Numbered from the stretch's first letter, positions 25,132-33,578 are shown. The stretch: 64,000 nt of DNA from an uncultured Alphaproteobacteria bacterium (GCA_934271715.1 CAKQRZ010000002.1:62001-126000); one strand, 5' to 3'. Notes: a model not told the origin generated them from the letters alone. Numbers and translations: made by a program.

Positions 25132-26375
25132 TGGAATTTTTGAATGTATTTGTGCGGGATGTTTTAGTCGGAAAACTCTTTGAAGTTTCTGACAAACTTT
25201 CTTTTAGCTACGATGAAAACTATTCTCATTCAGCCGAAGCTTTGCCGATTTCTTTATCTTTGCCGCTGAACGGAAGTTTTGAAAGCGACGCCGTGGAAGC
25301 TTTTTTTTCCGGATTATTGCCTGATGAAAATTTGAAGAAAAAACTAGCCCGCTATTTTAAAATATCAGAAAACAATACTTTTGCCTTGCTGAAAGAAATC
25401 GGAGCCGAGTGTGCCGGAGCAATCAGCGTGCTGCCGGCCGCTAAAATTCCGTATGAACCGAATGAGCCGGAATATAATGAATTATCTGAAGAGCAGTCTT
25501 ACACTTTGCTTTCTGAATTGCAGAAAATTCCGCTTGGTGTGGATTTTGACGGCTATTTCAGGGTTTCCGGCAGCGGGGCGCAAGATAAGCTTATGGCAAT
25601 GGTAAAAGATGGAAAAGTGGCCTTGCCCCTAAACGGAACGCCGTCTACCCACATTATAAAACCAGAGATACAGAGTTACCCTAATTCTCAGTTTGATGAA
25701 TATTTTTGTATGACTTTGGCGGGGAGAATGGGGCTGAATGTCCCCAAAGTTTCTTTGCTGCATTTGCGGGATAAAACTTTTTTTGTTACCGAACGTTATG
25801 ACCGTGCAACTGCTGAAAACGGCTATATAATTCGTTTGCATCAGGAAGATTTTTGTCAGGCGATGCATATAAATCCAAAAATTAAATATGAAAATGAGGG
25901 CGGTCCGTCAATTAAGGCTTGCTATAATTGCCTTAAAAATAATTCTTCTTTGGCGGGGCGCGACTGTGTTCGTTTTTTAGAAACGCTGATGTTTAACTTT
26001 TTAATCGGAAACGGCGACGCACACGGCAAAAACTTTTCATTATTGTATGATAAAGAAAAAATAATTTTTGCGCCACTGTACGATTTGATGAGTTCTATGG
26101 CTTTGCGTGAGTTTAACCGCAAAGAAAAAATGGCGATGAAAATAGACGGAGAATATTTGTTTGAACATATTTTTATGCGCAAGTTTGCCAAGTTGGCTAT
26201 AGAATTGGAGCTAAAAGAAGACATATTTGCGCAGATTTTGCAGAATCGGTTTAGTAATATGCTTGAAGTCTCAGCTAATTTGCGGGATGAGCTGCAAAAA
26301 GATAAGTCAACCGCATCGCCGGTATATGATAAGATATGCGAGGTAATAGAAAAAAATTATCAGCAGCTGGTTTAA
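25131..26375 (+). CDS. hipA: HipA-like serine/threonine kinase toxin
   Basis: 414 residues, full length with an N-terminal HipA_N subdomain (FVRDVLVGKLFE) and the kinase core: GSGAQDKLMAM (ATP region), HIIKPE, the catalytic FLIGNGDAHGKNFSLLYD and the metal-binding PLYDLMSS. E. coli HipA phosphorylates glutamyl-tRNA synthetase and induces persistence; substrates differ among homologues, so the target here is unknown. The start is taken at the ATG overlapping the hipB stop; an in-frame ATG 12 nt earlier is less likely. No truncation is seen. Confidence 0.92.
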   Translation: MEFLNVFVRDVLVGKLFEVSDKLSFSYDENYSHSAEALPISLSLPLNGSFESDAVEAFFSGLLPDENLKKKLARYFKISENNTFALLKEIGAECAGAISVLPAAKIPYEPNEPEYNELSEEQSYTLLSELQKIPLGVDFDGYFRVSGSGAQDKLMAMVKDGKVALPLNGTPSTHIIKPEIQSYPNSQFDEYFCMTLAGRMGLNVPKVSLLHLRDKTFFVTERYDRATAENGYIIRLHQEDFCQAMHINPKIKYENEGGPSIKACYNCLKNNSSLAGRDCVRFLETLMFNFLIGNGDAHGKNFSLLYDKEKIIFAPLYDLMSSMALREFNRKEKMAMKIDGEYLFEHIFMRKFAKLAIELELKEDIFAQILQNRFSNMLEVSANLRDELQKDKSTASPVYDKICEVIEKNYQQLV

Positions 26376-26435
26376 ATTGTACTTGATTTAAAATAAAATT
26401 CGGACTATATTATAAACAACATTAAAGAGAAGCGG

Positions 26436-26470
26436 CTGTGAAATAGAAATATTTCGCAGTCTGATTTTTT
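26436..26470 (+). terminator. Terminator after hipBA
   Basis: Arms CTGTGAAATA and TATTTCGCAG, followed by a T-run. Confidence 0.75.
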
Positions 26471-26529
26471 AACATTTTTCAAACAGATTTTGAAAATGAC
26501 TGTTATTTATTTGACTTAAGGAGGAAATA

Positions 26530-27003
26530 ATGGATAAATTCCCATTGACTAAATTTGGTTATGAAATGCTGGAACAAGAATTGAAAAACCGCAAAGGCGT
26601 AGACCGCCCGAATATTATCGCTGAAATCGCCGAAGCCCGCGCTAAAGGCGACTTGTCGGAAAATGCCGAATATTCCGCCGCTAAGGAAAAACAAAGCTTT
26701 AACGAAGGACGTATTCAAGAGCTGGAGGCTGTTATCAGCCGCGCTCAAGTTATTGACCCGGCTAAAATGAGCGGCGATATCGTACGTTTCGGCGCTACGG
26801 TTTTGGTGGCTAACACCGATACTGATGAAGAAAGCGAATATCAAATTGTTGGCGACTATGAAGCCGATATTGAAAAAAATAAAATTTCTTTGTCATCTCC
26901 GCTGGCACGCGCTTTGATTGGTAAAGAAATCGGCGATATTGCCGAATATCTGGCTCCGAGCGGCAAAAAATCTTATGAAATTATAGAAGTAAAATGGCTC
27001 TAA
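26530..27003 (+). CDS. greA: Transcription elongation factor GreA
   Basis: 157 residues, the normal length. An N-terminal coiled coil with the acidic tip segment AEARAKGDLSENAEYSAAKE (residues about 35-55) and a C-terminal FKBP-like domain (GDIVRFGATVLVAN, SPLARALIGKEIGD). GreA rescues backtracked RNA polymerase by stimulating transcript cleavage. The ATG follows AAGGAGGAAATA. Confidence 0.97.
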   Translation: MDKFPLTKFGYEMLEQELKNRKGVDRPNIIAEIAEARAKGDLSENAEYSAAKEKQSFNEGRIQELEAVISRAQVIDPAKMSGDIVRFGATVLVANTDTDEESEYQIVGDYEADIEKNKISLSSPLARALIGKEIGDIAEYLAPSGKKSYEIIEVKWL

Positions 27004-27087
27004 GTCCTTTAAACTTTTTGTAAAATCCATATATAAAATCCAAGAGCCGAGACTTTTGGATTTTATTTTTTTACAAAGGAGAAAGCC

Positions 27088-27324
27088 ATGACTAAAGAAA
27101 AATGCTTTTATGATTATGCTGATAAATGCGACTGCGCCGAAGACGATAAATGCGGCTGCACCTATCCGAACAATATGAAGCATAATGTGACTTGCGAGCC
27201 GGAACAGCCGTCTATGGCGGACTTTGAGCATATGCCGCATGAAATCAGCCTCAAAAAATCTAACAAGCTGGAGCCGCCGGATTTGCATTGGCATGAAGAA
27301 CCGCAGTCCTTTGATATGGACTAA
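27088..27324 (+). CDS. Small cysteine-rich protein, unknown function
   Basis: 78 residues. Six cysteines in the first half (KCFYDYADKCDCAEDDKCGC, then a cysteine near residue 36) suggest metal binding. The second half is acidic and histidine-containing (DLHWHEEP). No signal peptide. A strong AAAGGAG precedes the ATG, which supports expression. Not recognised. Confidence 0.65.
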   Translation: MTKEKCFYDYADKCDCAEDDKCGCTYPNNMKHNVTCEPEQPSMADFEHMPHEISLKKSNKLEPPDLHWHEEPQSFDMD

Positions 27325-27399
27325 AAACTGTGGGTGACTGAAAAAAAGTCTTTATCATTTTTTCTGTCCGTTTATACTTTGGTGCAAGAGGATAGAAAA

Positions 27400-27972
27400 A
27401 TGACTAAAGTTGCAATCTGGTGCCGTCATGATGGCGACAATATCATTGGTATCGGGGCGGATATTCCGTGGAATGTGCCGTCGGATAGCAAGCGTTTCCG
27501 CAATTTGACTAAAGAAAAAACGCTGGTTGTCGGCAAAAAAACTTACGAAAGTTTTCCGAATCGTACTTTGCCGAACCGCAAATTTATAGTTATAACCAGA
27601 CAGGCCGATTATGAAGTTTCCGACCCGCAGAATCATGTTGTTATATCGGATATAAAAAAGCTGAAAGACTATCCGGAAGATTTGTATATCTCCGGCGGTG
27701 CGGCGATTTATGACGCTTTTTTTGCGGATTCGGCGCTGCGTCCGGAAATTGTGGTGGATTGTGTTTATCACGGCGAACTGCGCAAAGGACTTGCCGGCGA
27801 GCCGGTTTCGGTGGATAAAAGCGCGGCGGTGTTGGAGCAAAAATATAAGCCTTTGCCGATTAGCTTTGAATTGGATAATGTTACAACTACGGTTTGGCTC
27901 TTAAAAGGAGCGTTTGTTGAACAAAGCGTTGTTAAAAAAATTTTGCAATATTTAGAAACGGAGGGAAAATAA
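27400..27972 (+). CDS. folA: Dihydrofolate reductase
   Basis: 190 residues. Conserved DHFR elements: GIGADIPWNVPSDSKRFRNL with the catalytic acid in PSD, TLVVGKKTYESFP, RKFIVITRQ and the YISGGAAIYDAF nucleotide-binding segment. It reduces dihydrofolate for thymidylate and purine synthesis. The ATG at 27400 (after AGAGGAT) is preferred to a GTG at 27334. thyA starts on the base after its stop codon, a coupled folate pair, here in the order folA-thyA. Confidence 0.9.
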   Translation: MTKVAIWCRHDGDNIIGIGADIPWNVPSDSKRFRNLTKEKTLVVGKKTYESFPNRTLPNRKFIVITRQADYEVSDPQNHVVISDIKKLKDYPEDLYISGGAAIYDAFFADSALRPEIVVDCVYHGELRKGLAGEPVSVDKSAAVLEQKYKPLPISFELDNVTTTVWLLKGAFVEQSVVKKILQYLETEGK

Positions 27973-28758
27973 ATGCAACAATATTTGGATTTGCTGCGTG
28001 ATGTTTTGGAAAACGGCGTGGATAAAATGGATCGTACCGGTGTCGGCACCCGCTCGGTGTTCGGACGGCAGATGCGTTTTGATTTGAACAAAGGTTTTCC
28101 GCTGATGACTACTAAAAAAATGCACCTGAAAAGCATTATCTATGAACTTTTGTGGTTTTTAAAAGGCGACACCAACGTAAAATATCTGCAGGAACACGGC
28201 GTGCGGATTTGGAACGAATGGGCGGACGAAAACGGCGATTTAGGGCCTGTTTACGGTTCGCAATGGCGTAACTGGAACGGCGAGGGGATAGATCAGATTG
28301 CCGAAGTTATTGAAAAATTGAAAAAAACGCCAAATGACCGCCGGATGATTGTTTCGGCTTGGAATGTGGGCAAAATTGCTGAAATGCACCTGCCGCCGTG
28401 CCATATGATGTTTCAATTTTATGTTGCGAATAACAAGCTGAGCTGCATGCTTTATCAGCGCAGCTGCGATATGTTTTTGGGCGTGCCGTTTAACATTGCT
28501 TCATACGCTTTGCTGACAATGATGGTGGCGCAGGTTTGCGGCTATGAACTTGGCGAATTTATTCACACTTTAGGCGATACGCATATTTATCACAACCATT
28601 TTGAGCAAGTGCGCGAGCAGCTTTCCCGCACTCCGTATGAACTGCCGCAAATGCGTATAAACCCCGAAGTTAAAGATATCAACGATTTTAAATATGAAGA
28701 TTTTGAGCTGCAGGGGTATCAGAGTTATGAGGCTATTAAAGGCCAAGTCGCTGTATAG
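27973..28758 (+). CDS. thyA: Thymidylate synthase
   Basis: 261 residues. Conserved: DRTGVGTRSVFG, GPVYGSQWRNW, the catalytic cysteine in LPPCHMMFQFYV, LYQRSCDMFLGVPFNIASYALL and GDTHIYHNHFEQV. It methylates dUMP with methylene-tetrahydrofolate, yielding dihydrofolate for the preceding enzyme. A GGAGG precedes the ATG. Confidence 0.97.
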   Translation: MQQYLDLLRDVLENGVDKMDRTGVGTRSVFGRQMRFDLNKGFPLMTTKKMHLKSIIYELLWFLKGDTNVKYLQEHGVRIWNEWADENGDLGPVYGSQWRNWNGEGIDQIAEVIEKLKKTPNDRRMIVSAWNVGKIAEMHLPPCHMMFQFYVANNKLSCMLYQRSCDMFLGVPFNIASYALLTMMVAQVCGYELGEFIHTLGDTHIYHNHFEQVREQLSRTPYELPQMRINPEVKDINDFKYEDFELQGYQSYEAIKGQVAV

Positions 28759-28762
28759 TAGG

Positions 28763-29056
28763 GAAACACGGCTAATGGCTTTCTGCTGGTAAGATTTTTT
28801 CTTATGTACCTCGTTGTACACCGCGAAAAAATCTTACTTCGCATTAAGCTCATTATCCGTGTTTCTGAGAGTTTGTGTACTGGTTTCATTATTTTGAAGC
28901 CGGTATTTTGTACGCTAAAATTTTCTCTCTTCTTGTTTTAACGCTATCTGCACTACTATCTGCAATTTTTGAGTTAGTGTATTTTGTGCTTATGTACTAA
29001 TTTGTACACGTCGCTTAAAAATTCCGTCGCATCTACACACGCTATCCGAGTTTCTG
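28763..29056. repeat. TGTAC-core palindromic elements in a 398-bp gene-free stretch
   Basis: The first copy (28763-28865) is a complete hairpin: outer arms GAAACACGG-N-TAATG / CATTA-N-CCGTGTTTC, inner arms AAGATTTTTTC / GAAAAAATCTT, core TGTACCTCGTTGTACA. It starts 5 nt after the thyA stop. A diverged copy lies at 28976-29056 (core TGTACTAATTTGTACAC, tail CTATCCGAGTTTC). Between them and up to 29156 no gene is evident. Confidence 0.7.
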
Positions 29057-29156
29057 AGAGTTTGTACCGGTTATTTGAAAGAAAATTTTCTTCTATAACT
29101 ATGTTTCACACAAAAGAGTAGTTATTTTGCTAAATAATAAGATGATAAAATGTTTT

Positions 29157-30038
29157 CTAAAAATATAATACCAGAGAACAGCGGGTTTTACCATCATTTT
29201 CACAAATACTGCAAGCTTCGCTTATTTCATCCGGTGTGACATCTTTTAAGAATTTATCGCCGCCTATATTATTCTGACCGCTAATAGGATGGTCTCCTTG
29301 CCAATTTAAGTATAGTTTGGAATTTTGATACAAAAAAGTATAATAAATAGTATTGTGTAAAGGCTGAATAAAGTCCTTAATGATGGCCTGACAAATTTGT
29401 TTGGTGCTGATGTTTTGTTGATTGACTGAAGTTCCAAAATATATTTCAAAGGTCATAGTTTTCTCATTCATATGATTGACATAGGATGTTATAGTGTTTC
29501 CTAAATTATCATGGATATAGGTGCCGTCAAAATTCCATGATTCTGGAATAATTCCCATAGCTAGCAAAAGCTCGTCAATGTGTTGATGAGGTAAAACTCT
29601 AAGAGATGTTTGATTTTCTATCATTCCCTGAATGATGTGGGCATATTGATTTATAGCAACATTAATTTTCCACATCATCATAGCTTTGGAGTAACCGGCA
29701 ATCCCGCCGACTGATAATACACCGATAATAGCCAGCACGCCCAGCATTTCTATCATACTTCTGCCAAAGGAATTTGCGCCTCTGCCGCCAGTCATACTAG
29801 GCCGTGACGCACAGTCTGTACCTAGAATCTTGTGGCACCAAGGGCGGTGTAATCCCTCGCCCCGTGCGGGAGAGGGTGGTGCCTTGGCGTCGGGTGAGGG
29901 GTATTTAAAGAACATGCAAAAGGCACTAAACATGTGACCAAAGCCCAAACCCGAAACGTCATACTTGTCGCCACACCCCGCAGGCTGTGGCAGACGAGTA
30001 TCCATGACCTTGTTGCCATAGGCAACGCATACTGACAT
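29157..30038 (-). CDS. Pilin-like protein D, N-terminal frame controlled by (TC)n tract
   Basis: SFGRSMIEML plus the conserved GVLAIIGVLSVGGIAGYSKAM helix, then a soluble domain with ICQAIIKDFIQPLHNTIYY and C-terminal EACSICENDGKTRCSLVLYF. The coordinates begin at the first in-frame ATG. The frame is continuous upstream for a further 80 codons (RRYSLPEVPRRR, RTKLTGD, GFGRKNDTF, SANPEHLIKG) to a 17-nt TC tract. The ATG beyond it (30300) is out of frame by slippage-sized offset. The leader is an in-frame mosaic of at least three palindromic repeat types (29795-29828, 29853-29908, 30052-30107). Divergently paired with gene E, as A is with B. Confidence 0.62.
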   Translation of the reverse strand: MSVCVAYGNKVMDTRLPQPAGCGDKYDVSGLGFGHMFSAFCMFFKYPSPDAKAPPSPARGEGLHRPWCHKILGTDCASRPSMTGGRGANSFGRSMIEMLGVLAIIGVLSVGGIAGYSKAMMMWKINVAINQYAHIIQGMIENQTSLRVLPHQHIDELLLAMGIIPESWNFDGTYIHDNLGNTITSYVNHMNEKTMTFEIYFGTSVNQQNISTKQICQAIIKDFIQPLHNTIYYTFLYQNSKLYLNWQGDHPISGQNNIGGDKFLKDVTPDEISEACSICENDGKTRCSLVLYF

Positions 30039-30107
30039 TGCATGCGCAATGACGCTATGGATTCTCCGCCGTGGTACTTCCGGCAGGGAGTACCGGCGAA
30101 GAATGAC
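29795..30107. repeat. Palindromic repeat mosaic in leader of pilin-like gene D
   Basis: Contains a CTAGG-type hairpin remnant (29795-29828), the G/C-rich CCCTCGCCCCGTGCGGGA element (29860-29908), and a hairpin around GTACTTCCGGCAGGGAGTAC (30074-30093) flanked by ATTC/GAAT-type ends. All remain in the pilin reading frame. Confidence 0.6.
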
Positions 30108-30257
30108 GCTGATAGTGGAGGCGGAAAAGTGCGGAAATGTGTCGCCTGTCAGTTTTGTTCTTACTGTATTATTTACAAAAGTATCATTTTTTCTGCCAAA
30201 CCCTGCAAAAACGTACTGAACGGCAGAAAAAGTGCCTTTAATCAGATGTTCAGGATT

Positions 30258-30367
30258 TGCAGAGAGAGAGAGAGAGACCTTTGGATTGCTTATTTTTCAT
30301 CTTTCTTTCCTCTATATTTAAGTTATTTTACACCTTTATTCTACAACAGCCTCACTCCATAAGTCAA
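30258..30367 (-). promoter_or_regulatory. Promoter, start and (TC)n tract of pilin-like gene D
   Basis: -35 TTGACT (30367-30362), 18-nt spacer, -10 TAGAAT (30343-30338), Shine-Dalgarno GAGGAAAG, ATG at 30300 (MKNKQSKG), TC tract of 17 nt (30277-30261). As present, the ATG frame stops after 16 codons; 13 or 19 nt would join it to the pilin. Confidence 0.7.
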
Positions 30368-30399
30368 CCGTAAAATCAAAGCGTTGGAAGAGGCGGAAG

Positions 30400-30575
30400 T
30401 GTGTAAAAAAAACGACCGTTTAAAAGGGACAGTTTTTAGGCTGTTTTTAAGAGTGTAGCAGAGGTTGCTGAATTTTGCAATAACTTTTTATATTTGCGAT
30501 GTTTTTTGCGTTTTTTTGAGAATTTTCAGCGTCTTGTTTTGAGTGTGTAAAAATAACGGTCGTTTTTTTTACACA
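30400..30575. repeat. Second copy of the 176-bp element with 21-bp inverted ends
   Basis: Left arm 30400-30420, right arm 30555-30575, with the same length, arm sequence and position relative to the start codon as 2570-2745. The surrounding intergenic region is also closely similar over several hundred bases. Confidence 0.65.
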
Positions 30576-30591
30576 TAATAGGAGGAATAAG

Positions 30592-31389
30592 ATGTTGAAG
30601 AGTATGAATTTTGCGAGAGGAAAGAGCAGGGGTTCCAGATTGCTTCGCTGCGCTCGCAATGACGCCGTAACTAACGGCGAGGGGTGGCTCCGCCCTTGGT
30701 GCAACAAGATCCTAGGTACAGACTGTGCGTCACGACCTAGGATGACTGGTGGCAGAGGCGCAAATTCCTTTGGTAGGTCAATGATAGAAATGCTCGGCGT
30801 GCTAGCTATTATTGGAGTGCTGAGCGTTGGCGGGATTGCCGGATATTTCAAAGCTATGGAAAAGTTTAAGCTTAACAAAGCAATCGGGGAATACAGTTAT
30901 TTGATTTATGGAATGCTGGAAAATTTGGAAGAAATTAGAAAAAGCAAGGAGGAAAATGGAAATTCGGCAATTTTGTTAAGGGAAGTAGTTTTTGCCAAAA
31001 ATTTGGTGCCGGACACTTGGAAAAGCGAAGAGGGTAATGCACGCACCGGAATGATGGACCCATACGGCAATTATGTCCGTGTATTTTCCCGAAACTCACG
31101 GTTAGTTTTTGACGTGTACATCGGTAATATTAAAAATAACGAAAGCGGGCAGCTTGTATCAGACAGCTTTTCTCCTCAATTTTGTTTTGCCTTAATGCAG
31201 GATATAGTGGTTCCTTTGCATGAAATTATAAACTATGTTTGGTTTACAGGCAATTCAACCAATTATTACGGCGATAGATATTGCGGAAGTAATTCAAAAT
31301 GTATTAGCGCCTTAAGCCTTAATGATTTGAATCGGTTATGCAATTATTGTGAAAAAGATAAATCATGCGGATTGATTTTAGAATTTTAG
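30592..31389 (+). CDS. Pilin-like protein E
   Basis: 265 residues. AGGAGG precedes the ATG. The leader MLKSMNFARGKSRG is followed by repeat-derived sequence, then SFGRSMIEML, GVLAIIGVLSVGGIAGYFKAM and a soluble domain with FSPQFCFALMQD, PLHEIINY, NYYGDRYCGS and a C-terminal C-x6-C, C-x2-C, C-G-L-I-L-E-F pattern. In frame without slippage, like gene B. The soluble domain differs strongly from gene B although promoter, leader and helix are nearly the same, as expected for a variable surface structure. Confidence 0.65.
   Translation: MLKSMNFARGKSRGSRLLRCARNDAVTNGEGWLRPWCNKILGTDCASRPRMTGGRGANSFGRSMIEMLGVLAIIGVLSVGGIAGYFKAMEKFKLNKAIGEYSYLIYGMLENLEEIRKSKEENGNSAILLREVVFAKNLVPDTWKSEEGNARTGMMDPYGNYVRVFSRNSRLVFDVYIGNIKNNESGQLVSDSFSPQFCFALMQDIVVPLHEIINYVWFTGNSTNYYGDRYCGSNSKCISALSLNDLNRLCNYCEKDKSCGLILEF
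30639..30743. repeat. Palindromic repeats in leader of pilin-like gene E
   Basis: REP-like hairpin with ATTGC/GCAAT ends (30639-30660) and perfect inverted repeat ATCCTAGGT/ACCTAGGAT (30709-30717 and 30735-30743). These are the same elements as in gene B with compensating changes in both arms. Confidence 0.65.
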
Positions 31390-31391
31390 CG

Positions 31392-31433
31392 CAAAAAACA
31401 AGGCTCAGAATTTTAGTTCAGAGCCTTGCTTTT
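31392..31433. terminator. Bidirectional terminator between pilin-like gene E and pyrG
   Basis: Arms CAAGGCTC and GAGCCTTG, with A-run before and T-run after, between two convergent genes. Confidence 0.8.
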
Positions 31434-31442
31434 AAGAACCGA

Positions 31443-33095
31443 TTAAACCAAACGCGAGTTATCTATAGCCGCTTTCACAAACGATACAAACAGCGGATGC
31501 GGCGCGAACGGGCGCGATTTCAGCTCTGGATGAAACTGCACGCCGATAAACCACGGATGGTCTGTACGTTCCACAATTTCCGGCAAGTGACCGTCCGGAG
31601 AGGTGCCGACAACCATCATACCGGCTTTTTGCAGCATATCTTTATATTTGATATTTACTTCATAGCGGTGGCGGTGGCGTTCAGAAATTTTGGTTGTGCC
31701 GTAAATTTGCGCAACTTTAGAGTTTGGCGCCAAAACGCAGTCATATGCGCCCAAACGCATGGTGCCGCCCAAGTCGCCGTCTTTGTGGCGGATTTGCTTG
31801 GCGCCGTCTTTATCCCATTCGGTCATAAGTCCGATAACCGGCTCGCAATGCTCGTCCAGTTCGGTGGTGTTGGCGTTTTTGATGCCGCAGAGATTGCGCA
31901 TGGTTTCAATAACCGACATCTGCATGCCGAAACAAATTCCCAAAAACGGCAGATTGTGTTCGCGGGCGTATTGAATAGCGTTAATCATGCCTTGAGTGCC
32001 GCGCAGGCCGAAACCGCCCGGAACCAGAACAGCGCTGACGTCATTCAAAACTTCTGACGGGTCTTTCTTTTCAAGCTCTTCAGAATCCACCCATTTAATT
32101 TTTACTTTATATTTGTTGGCAATTCCACCGTGAATCAGTGCTTCATGCAAAGATTTATAGGCTTCCAGCAGCATCATGTATTTGCCGACAACCGCAATGC
32201 GGACTTCGCCTTCCGGAGATTTCAAAATATCTACAATATGCTGCCATTTGCTTAAATCTGCCGGTTTATCGTATGGCAGGCCAAAGTTCTTGCAAACCTG
32301 ACGGTCAATGCCCTCTGCCGAATAAGCAAGCGGAACTTGATAGATGCTGGCGGCATCCATGGCTGTAATAACATTTTCTTCTTTAATATTGCAGAACAGA
32401 GCCAGTTTGCGTTTTTCATTTTCCGGAATAGCCATCTGGGTGCGGCACAAAATCATATCCGGCTGAATACCATATTCCTGCAGCTGCTTTACGGAGTGCT
32501 GCGTCGGTTTGGTTTTCAGCTCTCCGGCGGTCGGAATAAACGGCAGCAAGGTTACATGAATAAACATGGTGTGGTCGCGGCCGATTTCATAGGCAACCTG
32601 ACGGATGGTTTCAAGATACGGCTGCCCCTCAATATCGCCGACGGTTCCGCCGATTTCGCACAGTACAAAATCTTCATCAGTAATGTCTGACAAAATAAAT
32701 TCTTTAATCTCGTTTGTAACATGCGGAATAACCTGAATGGTAGAACCCAGATAAAAGCCGTGGCGTTCTTTTTCTATCACGCGCTGATAGATTTTGCCGG
32801 TTGTAATGCTGTCGCTGCGTTTGGCCGGAACGCCGGAAAAACGCTCATAGTGACCTAAATCCAAGTCTGCTTCGGTGCCGTCATCGGTCACAAAAACTTC
32901 GCCGTGCTGGCAGGGATTCATTGTCCCCGGGTCAACATTCAAATACGGGTCAAGCTTGCGCATTCTGACTTTGTAGCCGCGGGCTTGCAGAATCGCCGCC
33001 AAAGAAGCCGAGGCAAGACCTTTGCCTAAAGACGAAACAACGCCGCCGGTTATAAAGATAAATTTAGTTTTCGGGTTAATTTTTATATCAGACAT
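31443..33095 (-). CDS. pyrG: CTP synthase
   Basis: 550 residues. N-terminal synthetase domain (FITGGVVSSLGKGLASASLA, DPYLNVDPGTMNP, HYERF, CEIGGTVGDIEGQPYLE) and C-terminal glutamine amidotransferase domain with the nucleophile in FLGICFGMQMSV and VQFHPEL. It converts UTP to CTP with glutamine nitrogen. The ATG follows AAGGAATAAAT. Downstream of tpiA and secG on the same strand, a conserved alphaproteobacterial order. Confidence 0.97.
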   Translation of the reverse strand: MSDIKINPKTKFIFITGGVVSSLGKGLASASLAAILQARGYKVRMRKLDPYLNVDPGTMNPCQHGEVFVTDDGTEADLDLGHYERFSGVPAKRSDSITTGKIYQRVIEKERHGFYLGSTIQVIPHVTNEIKEFILSDITDEDFVLCEIGGTVGDIEGQPYLETIRQVAYEIGRDHTMFIHVTLLPFIPTAGELKTKPTQHSVKQLQEYGIQPDMILCRTQMAIPENEKRKLALFCNIKEENVITAMDAASIYQVPLAYSAEGIDRQVCKNFGLPYDKPADLSKWQHIVDILKSPEGEVRIAVVGKYMMLLEAYKSLHEALIHGGIANKYKVKIKWVDSEELEKKDPSEVLNDVSAVLVPGGFGLRGTQGMINAIQYAREHNLPFLGICFGMQMSVIETMRNLCGIKNANTTELDEHCEPVIGLMTEWDKDGAKQIRHKDGDLGGTMRLGAYDCVLAPNSKVAQIYGTTKISERHRHRYEVNIKYKDMLQKAGMMVVGTSPDGHLPEIVERTDHPWFIGVQFHPELKSRPFAPHPLFVSFVKAAIDNSRLV

Positions 33096-33137
33096 TATTT
33101 ATTCCTTACAAGGGGTTAGTCAATAAATTTTATTCAT

Positions 33138-33178
33138 AAAAAAGCGACAAAGGCACTTTATAAAATTAAAGTGCCTTA
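33138..33178 (-). terminator. Terminator after secG
   Basis: Arms AAGGCACTTT and AAAGTGCCTT on the minus strand, downstream of secG. The T-run after the stem is short and interrupted, so strength is uncertain. Confidence 0.6.
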
Positions 33179-33202
33179 TGTCGTGTTGTAAAATCATCTG
33201 AG

Positions 33203-33562
33203 CTACTCAGCCACCGGAACTTCTGGTTCGCTTGGAGCTTCTTCAGCCGGAGCCGGATTTTCTGTTTCTGCCGGAACCTGCTGAGTTTGAGCAGCCGAAG
33301 CCTTATCTAAAATAGAAGAGGTTTTAACTTCCATACGGCTGTAGTAAATAGACAGAGCCATGCTCAAAACAAAGAACAATGTAGCCAAAATCGCGGTAAT
33401 GCGGGTTAAAATATTGCCTTTGCCGCGGGCGCTTAAAATGCTGCCGACACCGCTGTCGCCGCCTAAGCCGCTCAAAGCGCCGCCGTTAGAACGCTGCATT
33501 AAAATAACCACTACCAAAAAAATGGCAACAATTAACTGTAAAACCAATAAAACGGAACCCAT
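33203..33562 (-). CDS. secG: Protein translocase subunit SecG
   Basis: 119 residues. Two transmembrane helices (VLLVLQLIVAIFLVVVILMQ and ITAILATLFFVLSMALSIYY) flank the conserved loop RSNGGALSGLGGDSG. An alanine/glutamate/proline-rich tail follows, common in alphaproteobacteria. SecG assists SecYE during protein export. The ATG follows GGAAAGGATG. Confidence 0.93.
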   Translation of the reverse strand: MGSVLLVLQLIVAIFLVVVILMQRSNGGALSGLGGDSGVGSILSARGKGNILTRITAILATLFFVLSMALSIYYSRMEVKTSSILDKASAAQTQQVPAETENPAPAEEAPSEPEVPVAE

Positions 33563-33578
33563 TTTTCATCCTTTCCTA

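Noticed and set aside
31365..32057. Plus-strand ORF of 230 codons
   Set aside because: Overlaps the end of a pilin-like gene and is antisense to pyrG, which is certain.
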